Program-made: the position numbers and the translations under genes | Notes under the pieces: generated by a model | Seen by the model: only the letters and a program-made list of their open reading frames with translations | The model's database searches: none | Told to the model about the DNA's origin: nothing | Shown here: piece after piece, positions 23,600 through 34,455 of the stretch | How the letters are laid out: each line of letters starts with the position of its first letter | Numbering within the stretch: the stretch's first letter is position 1 | NCBI GenBank assembly: GCA_032871835.1 | Contig: CM065297.1 | Location: 24,871,598 to 24,935,597, forward strand | Length of the DNA: 64,000 bases | Source of the DNA: Dipteronia dyeriana | Lineage: Eukaryota > Streptophyta > Magnoliopsida > Sapindales > Sapindaceae | Direction of reading: 5' to 3'

Positions 23600-23980
23600 A
23601 GGAATTTCACTCAACTTGACTCTACTGTTGCCGAGTATTTTATTAAACCAGCTAATTCTTATGTTCAGGTAACTTAACGGAATATCTTATTAAACTGGTT
23701 AATTCTGATGTTCGGGTAACTTAACCGAGTATCTTATTAAACCGGTTTCGTTCCCCGAATAATTTTTAACGCCAAGTATCTTATTAAACTGGTTGTTGCA
23801 ATCTTCATGCCAAGTATCTTATTTAAACTGGCTAATTCTGATGTTCGGGTAACTTCACCGAGTATCTTATTAAACCGGTTGTCACCCAAATAATTTTAAT
23901 GTCAAGTATCTTATTAAACTGGCTCTTGCAGTCTTTATGTCAAGTATCTTTTTAAACTGGCTAGTATTATTACTCGATTC
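23600..23980. repeat. Tandem repeat between antisense gene and pol, gypsy-1
   Basis: About eight units of 35-55 bp share AAGTATCTTATTAAACTGG with TAATTCTGATGTTCGGGTAAC or similar spacers. The array lies between the tail-to-tail ends of the antisense gene and pol. The gypsy-3 copy has the same motif on the opposite strand at 62160-62430, as expected from its opposite orientation. Nothing else is seen in 23981-24516. Confidence 0.8.
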
Positions 23981-24516
23981 ATCTTAAAACAGGCAAGTAG
24001 ATTTATACTTGTGTTTCATACGCGGTTACTACCCGAACATTACATCAAGGCTCACCATGATCATATGTTTGAGTCCTTACGCATTACCGAGGACGTCTCC
24101 CCAATTTTTATGCGCAAGGGTTTGCTGAATCGTTAAGCTTTTTGAATCGCTTAACACAGCTATGCATTTCACCAGAATTTTTTCTGATAGTGTCCCAAGC
24201 TGATGCATCGGGTTTGCCTTTTTGCTAAGGTCAATTGACCTTGCTCGGCTGGCATGCTCCTTCGAGCTTCTCCGCCCATTTGGGAATCAATGGTCCCGAG
24301 TATTCTATTTGCATGTTCTTATTATCATGCTTGTCTTTCATATATTCTTATTATCATATGCTTTCTTTCGGAAATCCCGTGTTTGATGCTTTATCTTTCG
24401 AAAATCCCGAATTTGATTTTTATTCATAACTGCAAAATCAACAAAGTTTTAAATTCCACAGCTAATATCTAACCTAACTAAAATTGTCCTGACTAGAAAA
24501 ACGAACAAAAAATAAT

Positions 24517-25982
24517 TTAAGGATAGAAAATCTTCAGATATTGGGCATTGCATGGTCGGGGTAAAACCCCTCCATTGGGTCGTGCAATCCAATATGCTCC
24601 ATGGCCAGCTATTCCTTCGACTTTGCACAGGCCTTCCCACTTGTCAGCCAGGGAACCTGTAACTTTATTTTTTGTGTTCAATGACACCTTCCTGAGTACT
24701 AGGTCTCCTAGCTGGAATTTCCTGACCCGAACATGAGAGTTGTAGTGGCGAGCTATTCTCTGTTGATATGCCATATTTCATATTAAAATCCGCCACTGCT
24801 TGCCCTTTGAAGGATGTCATGGGGACGTAGTGGATATCGAATTCACTTAGCTCGATAGCCCATTTGGTCAGTCTTCCTAAAATCTCTGGCTTTTGTAGAA
24901 TTTGCTTTAATGGGCAGTCGGTGAGAACCTGGATTGTATGAGCCTAAAAATATGGCATTAGCTTCCTTGCTACTGAAACCAATGCTAAGGCCATTTTTTC
25001 TGCCTGTGAATACCTAGTCTCGGCTGGTAGAAGTGTTTTGCTGGTATAGTACAGTGGCTTCTGTACTCCATCTTCTGTTCTGACTAGGACTGAGCTTGCT
25101 GCTAGTTCTGTAATCGATAAGTACAAATAGAGTATCTCTCCCATCTGTGGTTTTAAAAGGATGGGAGTCTGCCCTAGGTATTCTTTGATTCTTAAGAATG
25201 CTTGCTCGCACTCTTCGTTCCATTCGAGCCATTTCCATTTTTTGATTACTTTGAAAAAGGGTGCGCATCTGTCCGTGGCCTTTGAGATGAATCTTCCCAA
25301 TGAAGCTAAACATCCTGTTAAGTGCTGTACTTCTTTTAACGTCCTTGATAAGGTCATTCTCTGCAGGGCTTGGATCTTTTCAAGATTGACTTCAATTCCC
25401 CTTTGGTGAACTTGAAAACCCAGGAATCTTCCTGAAGGAACTCTGAATAAACACTTGTTCGGATTTAGCTTCATTTGGTATCTTCTCAAAACATCGAATG
25501 TCTCTCGCGGGTCTGAGGTATGCTTGTCTGCCGAGATGCTCTTGGTCAGCATGTCATCAATGTACACTTCCATGTTCCTTCCTATTTGTCGTACAAAGAT
25601 TCTGTTGACCAGCCTTTGATAGGTTGCCCCTGCATTTTTTAATCAGAAGGGCATCACTGTGTAACAGTACAAGCCCTGATCAGTTGTGAATGCTGTTTTT
25701 CTTCGTCAGCCTTGTTCATCCGGATTTGGTTATATCCCGAGTAGGCGTCCATGAAACTGAGCAACTCATGGCCTGATGTAGCGTCCACCAATTGATCTAT
25801 CTTCGGAAGTGGAAAACTGTCTTTTGGGCATGCCTTGTTCAAATCTGTGAAATCTACGCACATTCTCCATTGTCCATTTTTCTTTTGGACGAGGACTACA
25901 TTAGCTACCCATTGAGAGTAGTTGACCTCTCTAATCGACCCTACAACAAGTAGCTTCTCTACTTCCTATTTTATTGTCTGAC
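24517..25982 (-). pseudogene. Gypsy-1 pol fragment: RT, RNase H and integrase tail
   Basis: Minus-strand RT at 25982-25654 (KKNGQWRMCVDFTDLNKACP, SFMDAYSGYNQI) then 25573-24944 (EVYIDDMLTKS with YIDD intact at 25553-25564; FLGFQVHQRGIEV; RNase H YYTSKTLLPAETRYSQAEK). Near 24790 the sequence jumps from KGQAVADF directly to the integrase tail AYQQRIARHYNSHVRVRKF (24774-24517). The archaeal-type second RNase H and nearly all the integrase are therefore deleted. A frameshift occurs near 25690 and a stop near the RT start. Gypsy-3 provides the undeleted comparison. Confidence 0.87.
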
Positions 25983-26666
25983 CAATAAATGACCCTATTA
26001 ATCTAATTTATTAAACTCTTTAATAACAAGATTAATATTAATGAGAATTACCAAGTTTTTTAACCATTAAAAAACTAATCTCATTTTCATAGCTAATTAT
26101 GTATATAGCTCATGTTAATCACATTAAAAAAAACATAAAATATCAGGTTATGATGCATGTATGTCATATTAAATATATTTGTATAGGTACATCTAATCTA
26201 AATGACATAGTATGAATGTCAATGTTTTTATCATCACATAATATAAAACATACATGAATTGACCGAGTACTGCGGATTATTTAACCTAAAAAAAATTAAA
26301 ATCTAAAATTATAAAAATACCCCCAAGGCATTCCTTGGTCTTCTTGTAACTTTAAAAATCTTCCAGTCTCTTCAGGTCGCACCAATTCATCTCATGAATC
26401 CGAAACAGGAAATTCGTGAAAAACTATTCTTCACGTTTTTCAAGGTCTTCATTTACATGTTACAATCATTTTTATATACAATACAACCCATAAACCCTAA
26501 ATCTACAGTACCATATAATTAACGATCAATCATATTTTTATAAAATAAAAAATTTAATATACATATAAAAACGTCATACAGTCAATTTAAACTGTGACTA
26601 CACAATCATACATACAGGAGCATCAAAAACAATTTTCTATTCCTAAAAATTGGTTCTGATACCAAT
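25983..26666 (-). other. Copia-1 leader, segment 1
   Basis: Non-coding leader lies directly downstream (minus strand) of the copia-1 primer-binding site. It is AT-rich with no supported ORF. Confidence 0.65.
26651..26664 (-). other. Copia-1 primer-binding site
   Basis: On the minus strand this reads TGGTATCAGAACCA, two bases after the 5' LTR. The usual plant copia site, complementary to initiator tRNA-Met, is TGGTATCAGAGC, so one base differs. Confidence 0.85.
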
Positions 26667-26776
26667 TGTTGGAACCCCGTTCACTGGTAATGCAGTAGAA
26701 ATATATTTTTAAATTTTTTATATAAATCATAATTGATATAGGACCAGTGAACTTGAGATCATAATTCTTTTTCAGA

Positions 26777-26815
<39 letters not shown>

Positions 26816-28790
26816 TTACAATAATAAAATATAAGTATATACAGAAAATTGAAATCAATATAATCAGAAGAAGATTTCAGAACCTGACTAACGTTTGGAG
26901 GCTCATTCACTTCTTACAATGCTCCTTATCTGTACCACCGATCTTCCTAGCTATTCTCGAGACTGGTAACTGCGTGTGGGTGTGTCACGGTACTCAAGAA
27001 TTTAGAAGGATGTTTAAGAGAGAATAAAAAGAAAGTCTTTCTTCTAAGTGAAACCAACAAGAACAATTGTAGTAAAAATATTAACCATAATTTTTTTTTG
27101 TTTGATACATTGTCCACGAACACACAATGCACAACATTTTTCTCTCTTTTTAGTGTTATTGATCTCACGCGCAATCTTTCACAAATCAAAGCAAACTTAA
27201 TTGCATCATATGCAAACTCTGATGTTGTTTCACGCGCGCACAATTTGCAGCATATGCAAACTCTTGTGTTTTTGATATATGTGCATTGATATCAAGTCAT
27301 TTAGTTGATATTGTTTCACGCACCCTCAATTTGCATCCTATGCAAGTACTGATGTGGGTTAATCGTTTTTTTTTTCTTCAAAAGAATGTATATATCAAAT
27401 ATATATATCTTATATCTTTTAAAAAGTAATAATATCTATTTGATTTTAAAATCTTTTAATTGATATCTTATGTCTTTTATTTTAAAAGATAATTAAATAT
27501 TTATTTTGTATTTATACATTTTAAATTCAATTTCAAATATTTAATTTATTAAAATAATATAATCATATTATCTTATTCTATTCAAATCAAATATCAACTA
27601 ACACCCTCCATTTAGTGATTAATAATATAATTAAATAATCTCATTATTTAATTTATTTAATCATCATTATTCATTAATTAAATAATCTCATTATTCAATT
27701 GATTCTCGAATAAATACATGTCACTTTCGTAACATAATTAATTGGACAATCCAATTAATTAAGTGTGACCCCTGTTACCTAAATCGATCGGGCTAACAAG
27801 GAGACCTAATGGACCAATAGTATTTTGAGCTCCAATAATCCTCCGAATCATTAATTAAACTCTTTAATTAATATTCCTTGATTATTAACTCTGGTGTTAT
27901 TCCACTAAAAACCCGAAGCTGTACTTTCTCAACTGCTGACGCTTTTACACAAACTGATACAACTCGGTGTCCATCGATATTGCTATTACACATGGTAAGA
28001 TCCTTCACAGTAGTTCATAACTAGAATTGGGTCGTAATATCCGTTATACCCCTCTAATTACATATATCCTTTAAATACCGTTGATTCTCTAATGAACAAT
28101 AAATTCTATTTCCTCACGGGATTAGTAGAGAGTTCATATTGTCCAAGCCCCGAATAAACCCTTAAGGGAAAAACCATATACTTCTCACAAGAAGGAGTGA
28201 ATTCCACTATTATGTACAAACCTTTCCAACCACAAGTCAAACCGCAATCCCAACAAACAAAGCATATTGATCAGGAACTGCATCCGACCTCACCCATGGT
28301 ATATCAAAGACCACGATCTAACCTTAATGAGTCGATAAGACACTCAGGATTAAGATCACCCACATATAGCCATCATTAGTTGATATATATGAATCTAATC
28401 GGTAAAATGATCTTGGTGAGAGATTCATATGGATCATGGCCCAGTCATATATGATCACATCATACAAGGTGCCTCCATTACCATATCTCATATGAATGAT
28501 TCATGATAGATTCACCATACATTACGGAATGGACCGCAGCTATAGATTAATCGTAAATAGAGTACCCAACTTTATTTGTTATCTATAGACTCTTTAGATT
28601 GCATGTCTCTTGTTGTATCCATCTGTATATGACACTCATATATACAGTTCGAGATTATATCCGATAATTTAGGATATTTATATGCATAAGTTATAAAATA
28701 AACAACGCAACAAGAATGAATTGAACTTTTCTTTTTATTTATATCAAAAATCTATTTACAAATTATATCTTTAGGACATAAACTCCAACA
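26667..28790 (-). repeat. Copia-1 5' LTR
   Basis: An uninterrupted LTR of 2124 bp: TGTTGGAACC at the inner edge and AACTCCAACA at the outer edge (plus-strand reading), flanked outside by GGCGT. It matches 5096-6973 plus 9632-9813. A TA microsatellite at about 26783-26812 is specific to this copy. Confidence 0.9.
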
Positions 28791-28795
28791 GGCGT

Positions 28796-30035
28796 TCCAT
28801 TTCAATGAAAGGTAAGGGTTGTATGACAGATAATCCCGGTTCTGACTTTAGAGCTTATCATGAGTATCTGCAATGTCAAGTCTATGCTAAAGACTTATGC
28901 CTAAACTCTCCTCAATCTCATCCCTCTCTAATAATTTTTGAACCCGATTGGGCCGAAAACAATTCCACCCCTAATTTGATAAGCCAATCAAAAAATATAT
29001 CTGATTCCCATCTAGATTTTGAATTTCATCCACATATGGAAGAGAAGTTATAGAAGCATGCCAAATCTAATCTCTTCGTACTTCATATGAAGAAAGTTAC
29101 GCAAGAAGATGGTAGCACTATAGTGATTTGTAATTATTGTAAAAAATTATTTAAGTAGCACAAATCTGGAGGATATGGCACAAATCTGGAGGATATGGCA
29201 CATATCGGAAGCATATGACGAACAATCATCCAGAAGCACAACCCAGATCGAGTTCACAAATCCAAATTTTCAATTTCGCTACCCCTAACCAACAACTATT
29301 TAAATATAGTGATGAAAACAATAGAGAATAGCTCGAATGGTTGCAGTAGAACACTTATCATTTCGTTTTGATGAAAAGGTTAGTTTTATTAATTATTGTC
29401 AACGAGTATTAAATCCTGTTGCATGTCGTGTTCTTAGAGTCACCCTCATAGAAACACTTGAAAATATTTATGACAAAGAAAAAAGAAAGTTGGAAAATTA
29501 TATTGATTGTGTTTCCGTTTTTGCCGACATATGGAGTTGCCATTAGAGAATGCATTCATACTTGGATGTCACTTGCCATTATATGGATAATGCATGGACT
29601 ATCCAAAAAAAGAATTCTTGCATTTAGAGTTTTTGATGATCCACACACTACTACTAATATTTTTAGACATATTAGAATTATTTTTGCAGAATATAAAATT
29701 GAAAAACATTTTTTTTGCAACTAGTTTTGATAATGCTTCTAACAATACCACAGCTATTCCTGCTTTAATTGAGGTATGCAAACCTTATCTTACTGGTTAT
29801 TTTTCATCAAAGATGTGCATGCTATGTTTTAAATTTATGTGTTAAAAAATGATTATATACTCTTCAACAGTTTATTCAACTTATTAAAGATGCCCTCTAA
29901 TTTTTGTGGAGACATCCGTCTACAATGAAAGCATGGGCAACATATTGTAAACAAAATGGTAGACGTATCGTTAGATTTACTCGTGATGTTCCAAGATGTT
30001 GGAATTCTAATATTGAATTAAATTATTTGAATATA
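28796..30035 (+). pseudogene. hAT-2 transposase, continuation after copia-1
   Basis: The first frame (28805-29053) is an acidic, unrecognised N-terminal part. Around 29085-29155 lies a BED-type finger remnant (TIVICNYCKKLFK). A short direct duplication (CACAAATCTGGAGGATATGG) follows at about 29159-29200, with SYGTNNH-like finger end sequence. 29337-29540 holds hAT core sequence (HLSFRFDEKVSFINYCQRVL, CVSVFADIWS). The next blocks are out of frame: SLAIIWIMHGLSKKRIL, ASFDNASNNTTAIPALI and FTRDVPRCWNS. A MITE interrupts it at 30037. No C-terminal dimerisation domain or right terminus was found after the MITE. Confidence 0.75.
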
Positions 30036-30036
30036 A

Positions 30037-30457
30037 GAGCATCTCCAATGTAAATATACATTTTTGGGTTTCTAACTAGTGATACATCATCATATATATT
30101 GAATATGGATCCACTTTGTCAAAAAAAATTAAGAAATACATATTCTCATCTTCAATGCAATTATCTAAAATCAAATATGTATCCATTTTTGTCACTCATC
30201 TTAAAACATTTATTTCATTATCTTTTCTTTTATTTTACTATTAAATGAGGTGTAATCTTTTGATGAGAAAAAGTTAAAAATCATAATCATCATTTCTAGA
30301 ACTCTAACTCTATATTCTTTAACTTCTTTTTTTACCACATCACCTTCATATTAAAACTAGATAACTGTATTAGAGATAATTTTTTTAACTTTTTATCTAT
30401 CTATTATTTATGGTATTCAATTTTCTTCAAAATACATATTTACTTTGAAAATAATCT
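30037..30457. mobile_element. MITE of the GAGCATCTCCAATG type, 420 bp
   Basis: The left end GAGCATCTCCAATGTAAATA and the right end (inverted: AGATTATTTTCAAAGTAAAT) form diverged terminal repeats, and inner parts pair too (ATCTTCAATGCAATTATCTA with an inverted CTAATACAGTTATCTAG). It interrupts the hAT-2 transposase. A half copy lies at 4173-4417. Confidence 0.75.
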
Positions 30458-31734
30458 GAACAAATTATAAATGGGAAGCAAATCCCTTCCTGATAATAAT
30501 AATAATAATAATAATGGGAGGCAAATTTTGGGGCCCTAAATACTGAACATGTTGACCTGGTGACAGACTTAAAATCAAGACTGAAGTTTGAATTTTTGTT
30601 AGCATATTAGTATGAGTTAAGTTATTGACCTACTCATTATGCATATGTAAGAAATTTGAATTTGTATTAGCACGTGGACAGTGGACTATAATTAAGAATG
30701 CAAATATATTTGGTACAAATTTGATGTACTCTTAAAAATGCATACATGTACCACTATCCAGTACCATAGAATGATAAATAAATCTCATTCAATATGATAA
30801 TATTTTAAGTTTGAATCGATGTTATTGCATGTATTATATGAAAAAAAACATATATATACCTTGTCCAATAAAATTTGGTAGGTAAAACGTTCATTCAATA
30901 TAACAATATATAAAGTTTAAGTTGCCGTCTCAAGGTGTTGTATATAAAAACAAAATAGAAAATGTGTACATGTCGGGTAGTGTTTACAAAGTAGTTTTTA
31001 AAAACTTAAAACAATGTAAATATAATTTTATTTTATTTTTAATAAAATGTAAATCAAGTTTAAAAAACGTTTTTAAATATGTAAATGTGTTTGTTAATTT
31101 TTATTAAAAATATTTTTAAAAAACCGAAAACGATCGAAGTGTATTTAATATTCTTTTTTTTTGAAAGAGTAAAATAATTTTTTGAATGGAAAGTTTGTGG
31201 ATTATTTTGACAATAATGGAAAACAGATAAATTATTGTTTTTAACTATTTAGTTATAAAATAAAAAAATAACGTTTTTAATTAAAAAAAAAAAAGAAAAG
31301 AAGAGGGAACTCCTGAAGCATGAAAAACTTAAGCCGTTTAGTATAGCTACCGGGTCACTAAGTCACTTGTGTAACTTACATAGAATTATAGAAATAGTTG
31401 ATGGACTCCACCGGTAGTTGGAGCCTCGAAGAGTTGGAGGTTACCATTTTTCTTTAAAAGCATGATAACTAGATATGTTACTTATCTCAAATTTGTCGGT
31501 ATGTGATGAAATCAAAAGGAAGTAAACAGGACAGAAGACTAGAGTAGGCTAAAATTTTTATTTTACTGAATATCAACATCATCTTGTTACGATAAAACGG
31601 TGAGATGTCTTCGTAAAATGTATATTCTAGACAAATATTTTAGAAAATTTTATTTTATTTTTAAAATATCGAATTAAATTATAAGAGAAACATGAAATAA
31701 ATGAGAACACTAATTAAATTTGTTAGGGATTTCG
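30458..31734. other. Non-genic AT-rich DNA
   Basis: No gene is supported. It holds an AAT microsatellite at about 30497-30519, and short ORFs with Lys/Asn/Phe-rich composition that follow base content. Confidence 0.6.
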
Positions 31735-32110
31735 AACCGGTGATCGTGGAATCGTCATGTCTAATATACGCCAATAACTCATAGCAATTAATAACATCTA
31801 TAGTAGAAAAATTGGATGAGAGAAAATAAACCAATCAAAATACAAGATATACGTGGAAAACCCAAATCAGGTAAAAAACCACGGACCGTCAAGACGACAG
31901 AGAAAGTTCCACTATATGATAAATTATGACAACCATATACTCCAGGATAAACTCTCACACCACAACCCCAAATCACAAAGCCTTACCAAGTCCATAAGTT
32001 CACAACTGAGCTTTACATAATGACTTTCAACTCACAACGCTCACAAAATCCTCACCAAGAACCCCTCAATATCCCCTAAGTTTCCCATGAATATCACTCA
32101 CAGATCTCTA
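31735..32110 (-). mobile_element. Possible retroelement LTR remnant
   Basis: On the minus strand, GGTTTTTTACCTGATTTGGG and TTTTCCACGTATATCTTG resemble the end region of plant copia LTRs. I see no matching second LTR, primer site or gag nearby, so the call is weak. It could be a solo-LTR fragment. Confidence 0.35.
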
Positions 32111-32219
32111 ATTTGATCCACTGATATTCCCTTGATATTTTTTATTTGTAATGAAATGTTTGTTTTTATTTAATTTAATTTATAATTTTTAGTTAAATAG
32201 AGAAATGGAAAAATATGTG

Positions 32220-32434
32220 AACGGAGGATACGAGAAAATAAAAAAACACACGGAAAATAGGGAATTGGGGATGGGGATTGGGATCGGGGGACCTCCCCCA
32301 AAACATCCCCATCTACATCCCCATTTTCCCCAAATAGGGAAATGAGGGGAATGGGGAAAGGGTCTAGAAAGTGGGAGTGGAAATAGGAATGGGGGGACCT
32401 TTATCCATCTCCAATCTCCAAACGTACATCCCTA
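32220..32434. mobile_element. hAT-like terminal fragment, GGGGATGGGG-rich
   Basis: A run of GGGGATGGGGATTGGG/CCCCAT motifs in both orientations ends, on the minus strand, with CTAGGGATGTACGTTTGG, which is like the termini of another plant hAT group. No transposase is adjacent. Confidence 0.4.
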
Positions 32435-33322
32435 GTCCTGGGAAATTAATAACTAAATACGGTTAAAAAATAATTTATAATGCAGAAGAGGACACCCTAT
32501 GGCGCATACGAAAGGAAAGTGTAGAACCAGAGGCCAGCCGCGTCTTCTTTAATTTTTTTTTTTTATTATTATACATTTGTTTATAGATATTATGAACATT
32601 ATACTTTGCCCATCCTCCTTCAAGTATATATACTTTGACCCCTCTTAAGTTTTTCGTTTTAATTTATTAGCCTCTTTAAAAATGATTTTCTGGCTTCACA
32701 CGTATATAGTATAACCACTTAAATTATGAGTGGCCCGCGATTTCCTATTATCATTACAAAGTATTTCTAAGTTCTTAAACATGGTTTTTAGAAATCCCAG
32801 TAATAATAGATAAATTGTCATCCATTAAATTTACAAAGATCAAATATGTTACATCCCAAATGTATTTACAAACACGTGTGGATTTATGACTTCAATTACA
32901 AAAATGCCATTGTCCTTTATTTTATAGTGTACAATCATGTTTATGAAATATGTCCTTTATTTCTTTTTTCAAAAAAAAAAAAAATAATGCAAGAGAAAGA
33001 AACAAGTCCTTTATTTAACTTGTTTTAGACTTCAATATGTCTCCTCGAGTTCAATACGTAATCATGAAGGGGATCAAGTACTGTCAATTGTCAAACACGC
33101 TTTATTAGATCTTCAATTTGTTTTCTCGAGTTCAACCAATTATGACAAAATGACTACAATATTACAATGATATTATTTACCAAAGTAAATTCAATAATGA
33201 TTCTAATTAAAATTTGACGAAATTCATTCTATTACACTTGATAAAATATCAAGCTTATGGATTTAATAGTCATTGCCACATGTAATTTGGCCAGGGTATA
33301 CCTATAACGTTTAGGCTTGTAA
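32435..33322. other. Non-genic DNA
   Basis: No gene or repeat could be recognised in this AT-rich stretch on either strand. Confidence 0.5.
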
Positions 33323-33610
33323 AAATTTATGGGATACGGACCATCAATTTAGGTCACCACTATCAAAATGACCATTAGATATCGAATTGGTTTCAAGATG
33401 ATTGTTTTTAACGAACATTATTACACTAATGATCATTCTATCCAATTTCATTTAATGAATGATATTTTGGTAAATAAAGGGATGACGTTAATTTTTTTTA
33501 GATGTTTTTTAGAAATTAGTTTTTTCTTTTATTTTTTGAAACAAATAATTATATTTAGTGTATATATATACACGTATAGCATATCTCAAACACACACACA
33601 CAGACACACG

Positions 33611-33688
<78 letters not shown>

Positions 33689-33960
33689 TGAGATATGTTA
33701 TACGTACATACACACATTAAATATAATTATTCATTTCAAAAAACAAAACAAAAAATTGATTTTTGAAAAAACATGTAAAATAAATTAATGTCATTCCATT
33801 ATTTATCAAAATGTCGCTTATCGGATGAATTTGGATGAAATGATCATTAATGTAACAATGTTTGTAAAAATTGTCATTTTGAAACCAATTCCACATCTAA
33901 TGACCATTTTGATTGCGGTGAGCCAAATTGATGGTCACAGACGTAATTATCCCAAAATTC
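33323..33960. mobile_element. Foldback element with long arms and microsatellite core
   Basis: Two arms of about 250 bp (33323-33590 and 33685-33960) are inverted copies of each other. Paired landmarks are GACCATCAATTTRG, AATGRCCATTAGAT, AATTGGTTTCAA, TAATGATCATT and CATATCTCAAAC. The loop is a (CA)n(TA)n microsatellite. Transcription would give a long imperfect hairpin. ORFs across the core are products of the dinucleotide repeat. It is probably a Mutator-type or foldback MITE; no certain target duplication was found. Confidence 0.85.
33590..33685. repeat. (CA)n(TA)n compound microsatellite
   Basis: About 20 CA/CG-type dinucleotides are followed by about 26 TA units, forming the loop of the foldback element. 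Confidence 0.95.
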
Positions 33961-34099
33961 ATTTAAGTGTGTGTTACTTTTATATTGAAATAGCGAGTTC
34001 ACCAATCAATTAAGGTATTGGCCTCCAATGGGTCTAACTTGTTGGATCAATTGAGACAATGATTCAATATGGTTCAACAATCCTATTTAAATTGAGATC

Positions 34100-34445
34100 T
34101 TTTTTTTTTGATATCATAGTTCCCGGATTTCGTCCAATCACCTATCCGTCTGTCCTCTCTCAACTGCGTGACACACTATGGTCTATTTGTTGGATGTTAT
34201 AGAATATGACAATAGAAAACTCTAGCTCACACCCTTAACCCCACAAGGATGTAAGTGGGTAAATCAGAATTCACATTAATCTAGATAGGATTCGAACTGC
34301 TGACCTGAGTTATTCGTACCCCAAGCTCATCCTTCCACCGGTTAAACTAACATCCTAAGAATTGGTCTCAAGGAGTTGTCAGGGTTTGAACCAAAGATAT
34401 TTGAGTTTGCAGCTCATCCTTAGACCACCAAAGCCTCTTAAGGTT
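34100..34445 (-). mobile_element. Dimeric tRNA-derived SINE with target duplication
   Basis: The element lies between perfect 10-bp repeats AATTGAGATC (34090-34099 and 34446-34455). On the minus strand it starts near 34445 with tRNA-like head 1, with box A-like TGGTGGTCTAAGG and box B GGTTCAAACCC. Head 2 follows, with box A-like TTAGTTTAACCGG and box B-like AGTTCGAATCC. A unique body comes next, and a 10-base A-tail (T-run 34100-34109). Both heads share AAGGATGAGCT. Head 2 resembles the SINEs at 2253-2608. Length is about 346 bp. Confidence 0.85.
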
Positions 34446-34455
34446 AATTGAGATC

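Larger units (their letters stand above)
19156..25982 (-). mobile_element. Gypsy-1: truncated Tat-lineage Ty3-gypsy element
   Basis: A minus-strand Tat-type element inserted in the copia-1 leader. It keeps the 3' LTR (19156-20034), the polypurine tract, an antisense gene (20530-23430, plus strand), a tandem repeat and part of pol (24517-25982). It lacks the 5' LTR, leader, gag, protease and RT N-terminus: RT homology stops at about 25982 and copia-1 leader follows at once. Because that end is missing, no target duplication can be confirmed. It is closely similar to gypsy-3 at 56930-64000. Confidence 0.85.
5096..28790 (-). mobile_element. Copia-1: nested Ty1-copia retrotransposon
   Basis: A Ty1-copia element on the minus strand. 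Its 5' LTR is at 26667-28790, followed by a PBS at 26651-26664, a long leader in three pieces, gag-pol at 9849-13719, and the 3' LTR at 5096-9813. GGCGT at 5091-5095 and 28791-28795 is the 5-bp target duplication that closes the unit. Without the three later insertions (6974-9626, 14137-18734, 19156-25982) it would be roughly 9.6 kb. It landed inside the first codons of the hAT-2 transposase. By eye the two LTRs differ at around one base in ten, and gag-pol is riddled with stops, so the insertion is old. Confidence 0.9.

Noticed and set aside
24517..25982. Integrated pararetrovirus (caulimovirus-like) polymerase
   Set aside because: Integrase, LTRs, the second RNase H and gene order fit Ty3-gypsy; no movement or coat protein is seen.
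19151..25988. ACAAT / CCAAT as a target duplication for gypsy-1
   Set aside because: The right end of gypsy-1 has no LTR, so a true duplication cannot sit there; four of five matching bases in AT-rich DNA is not evidence.
33368..33691. ORF across the CA/TA microsatellite
   Set aside because: Its His-Thr and Ile-Tyr runs are just translations of the dinucleotide repeat in a foldback element.
34385..34440. tRNA gene on the minus strand
   Set aside because: It lies inside the 10-bp target duplication of a SINE and lacks a proper acceptor stem.
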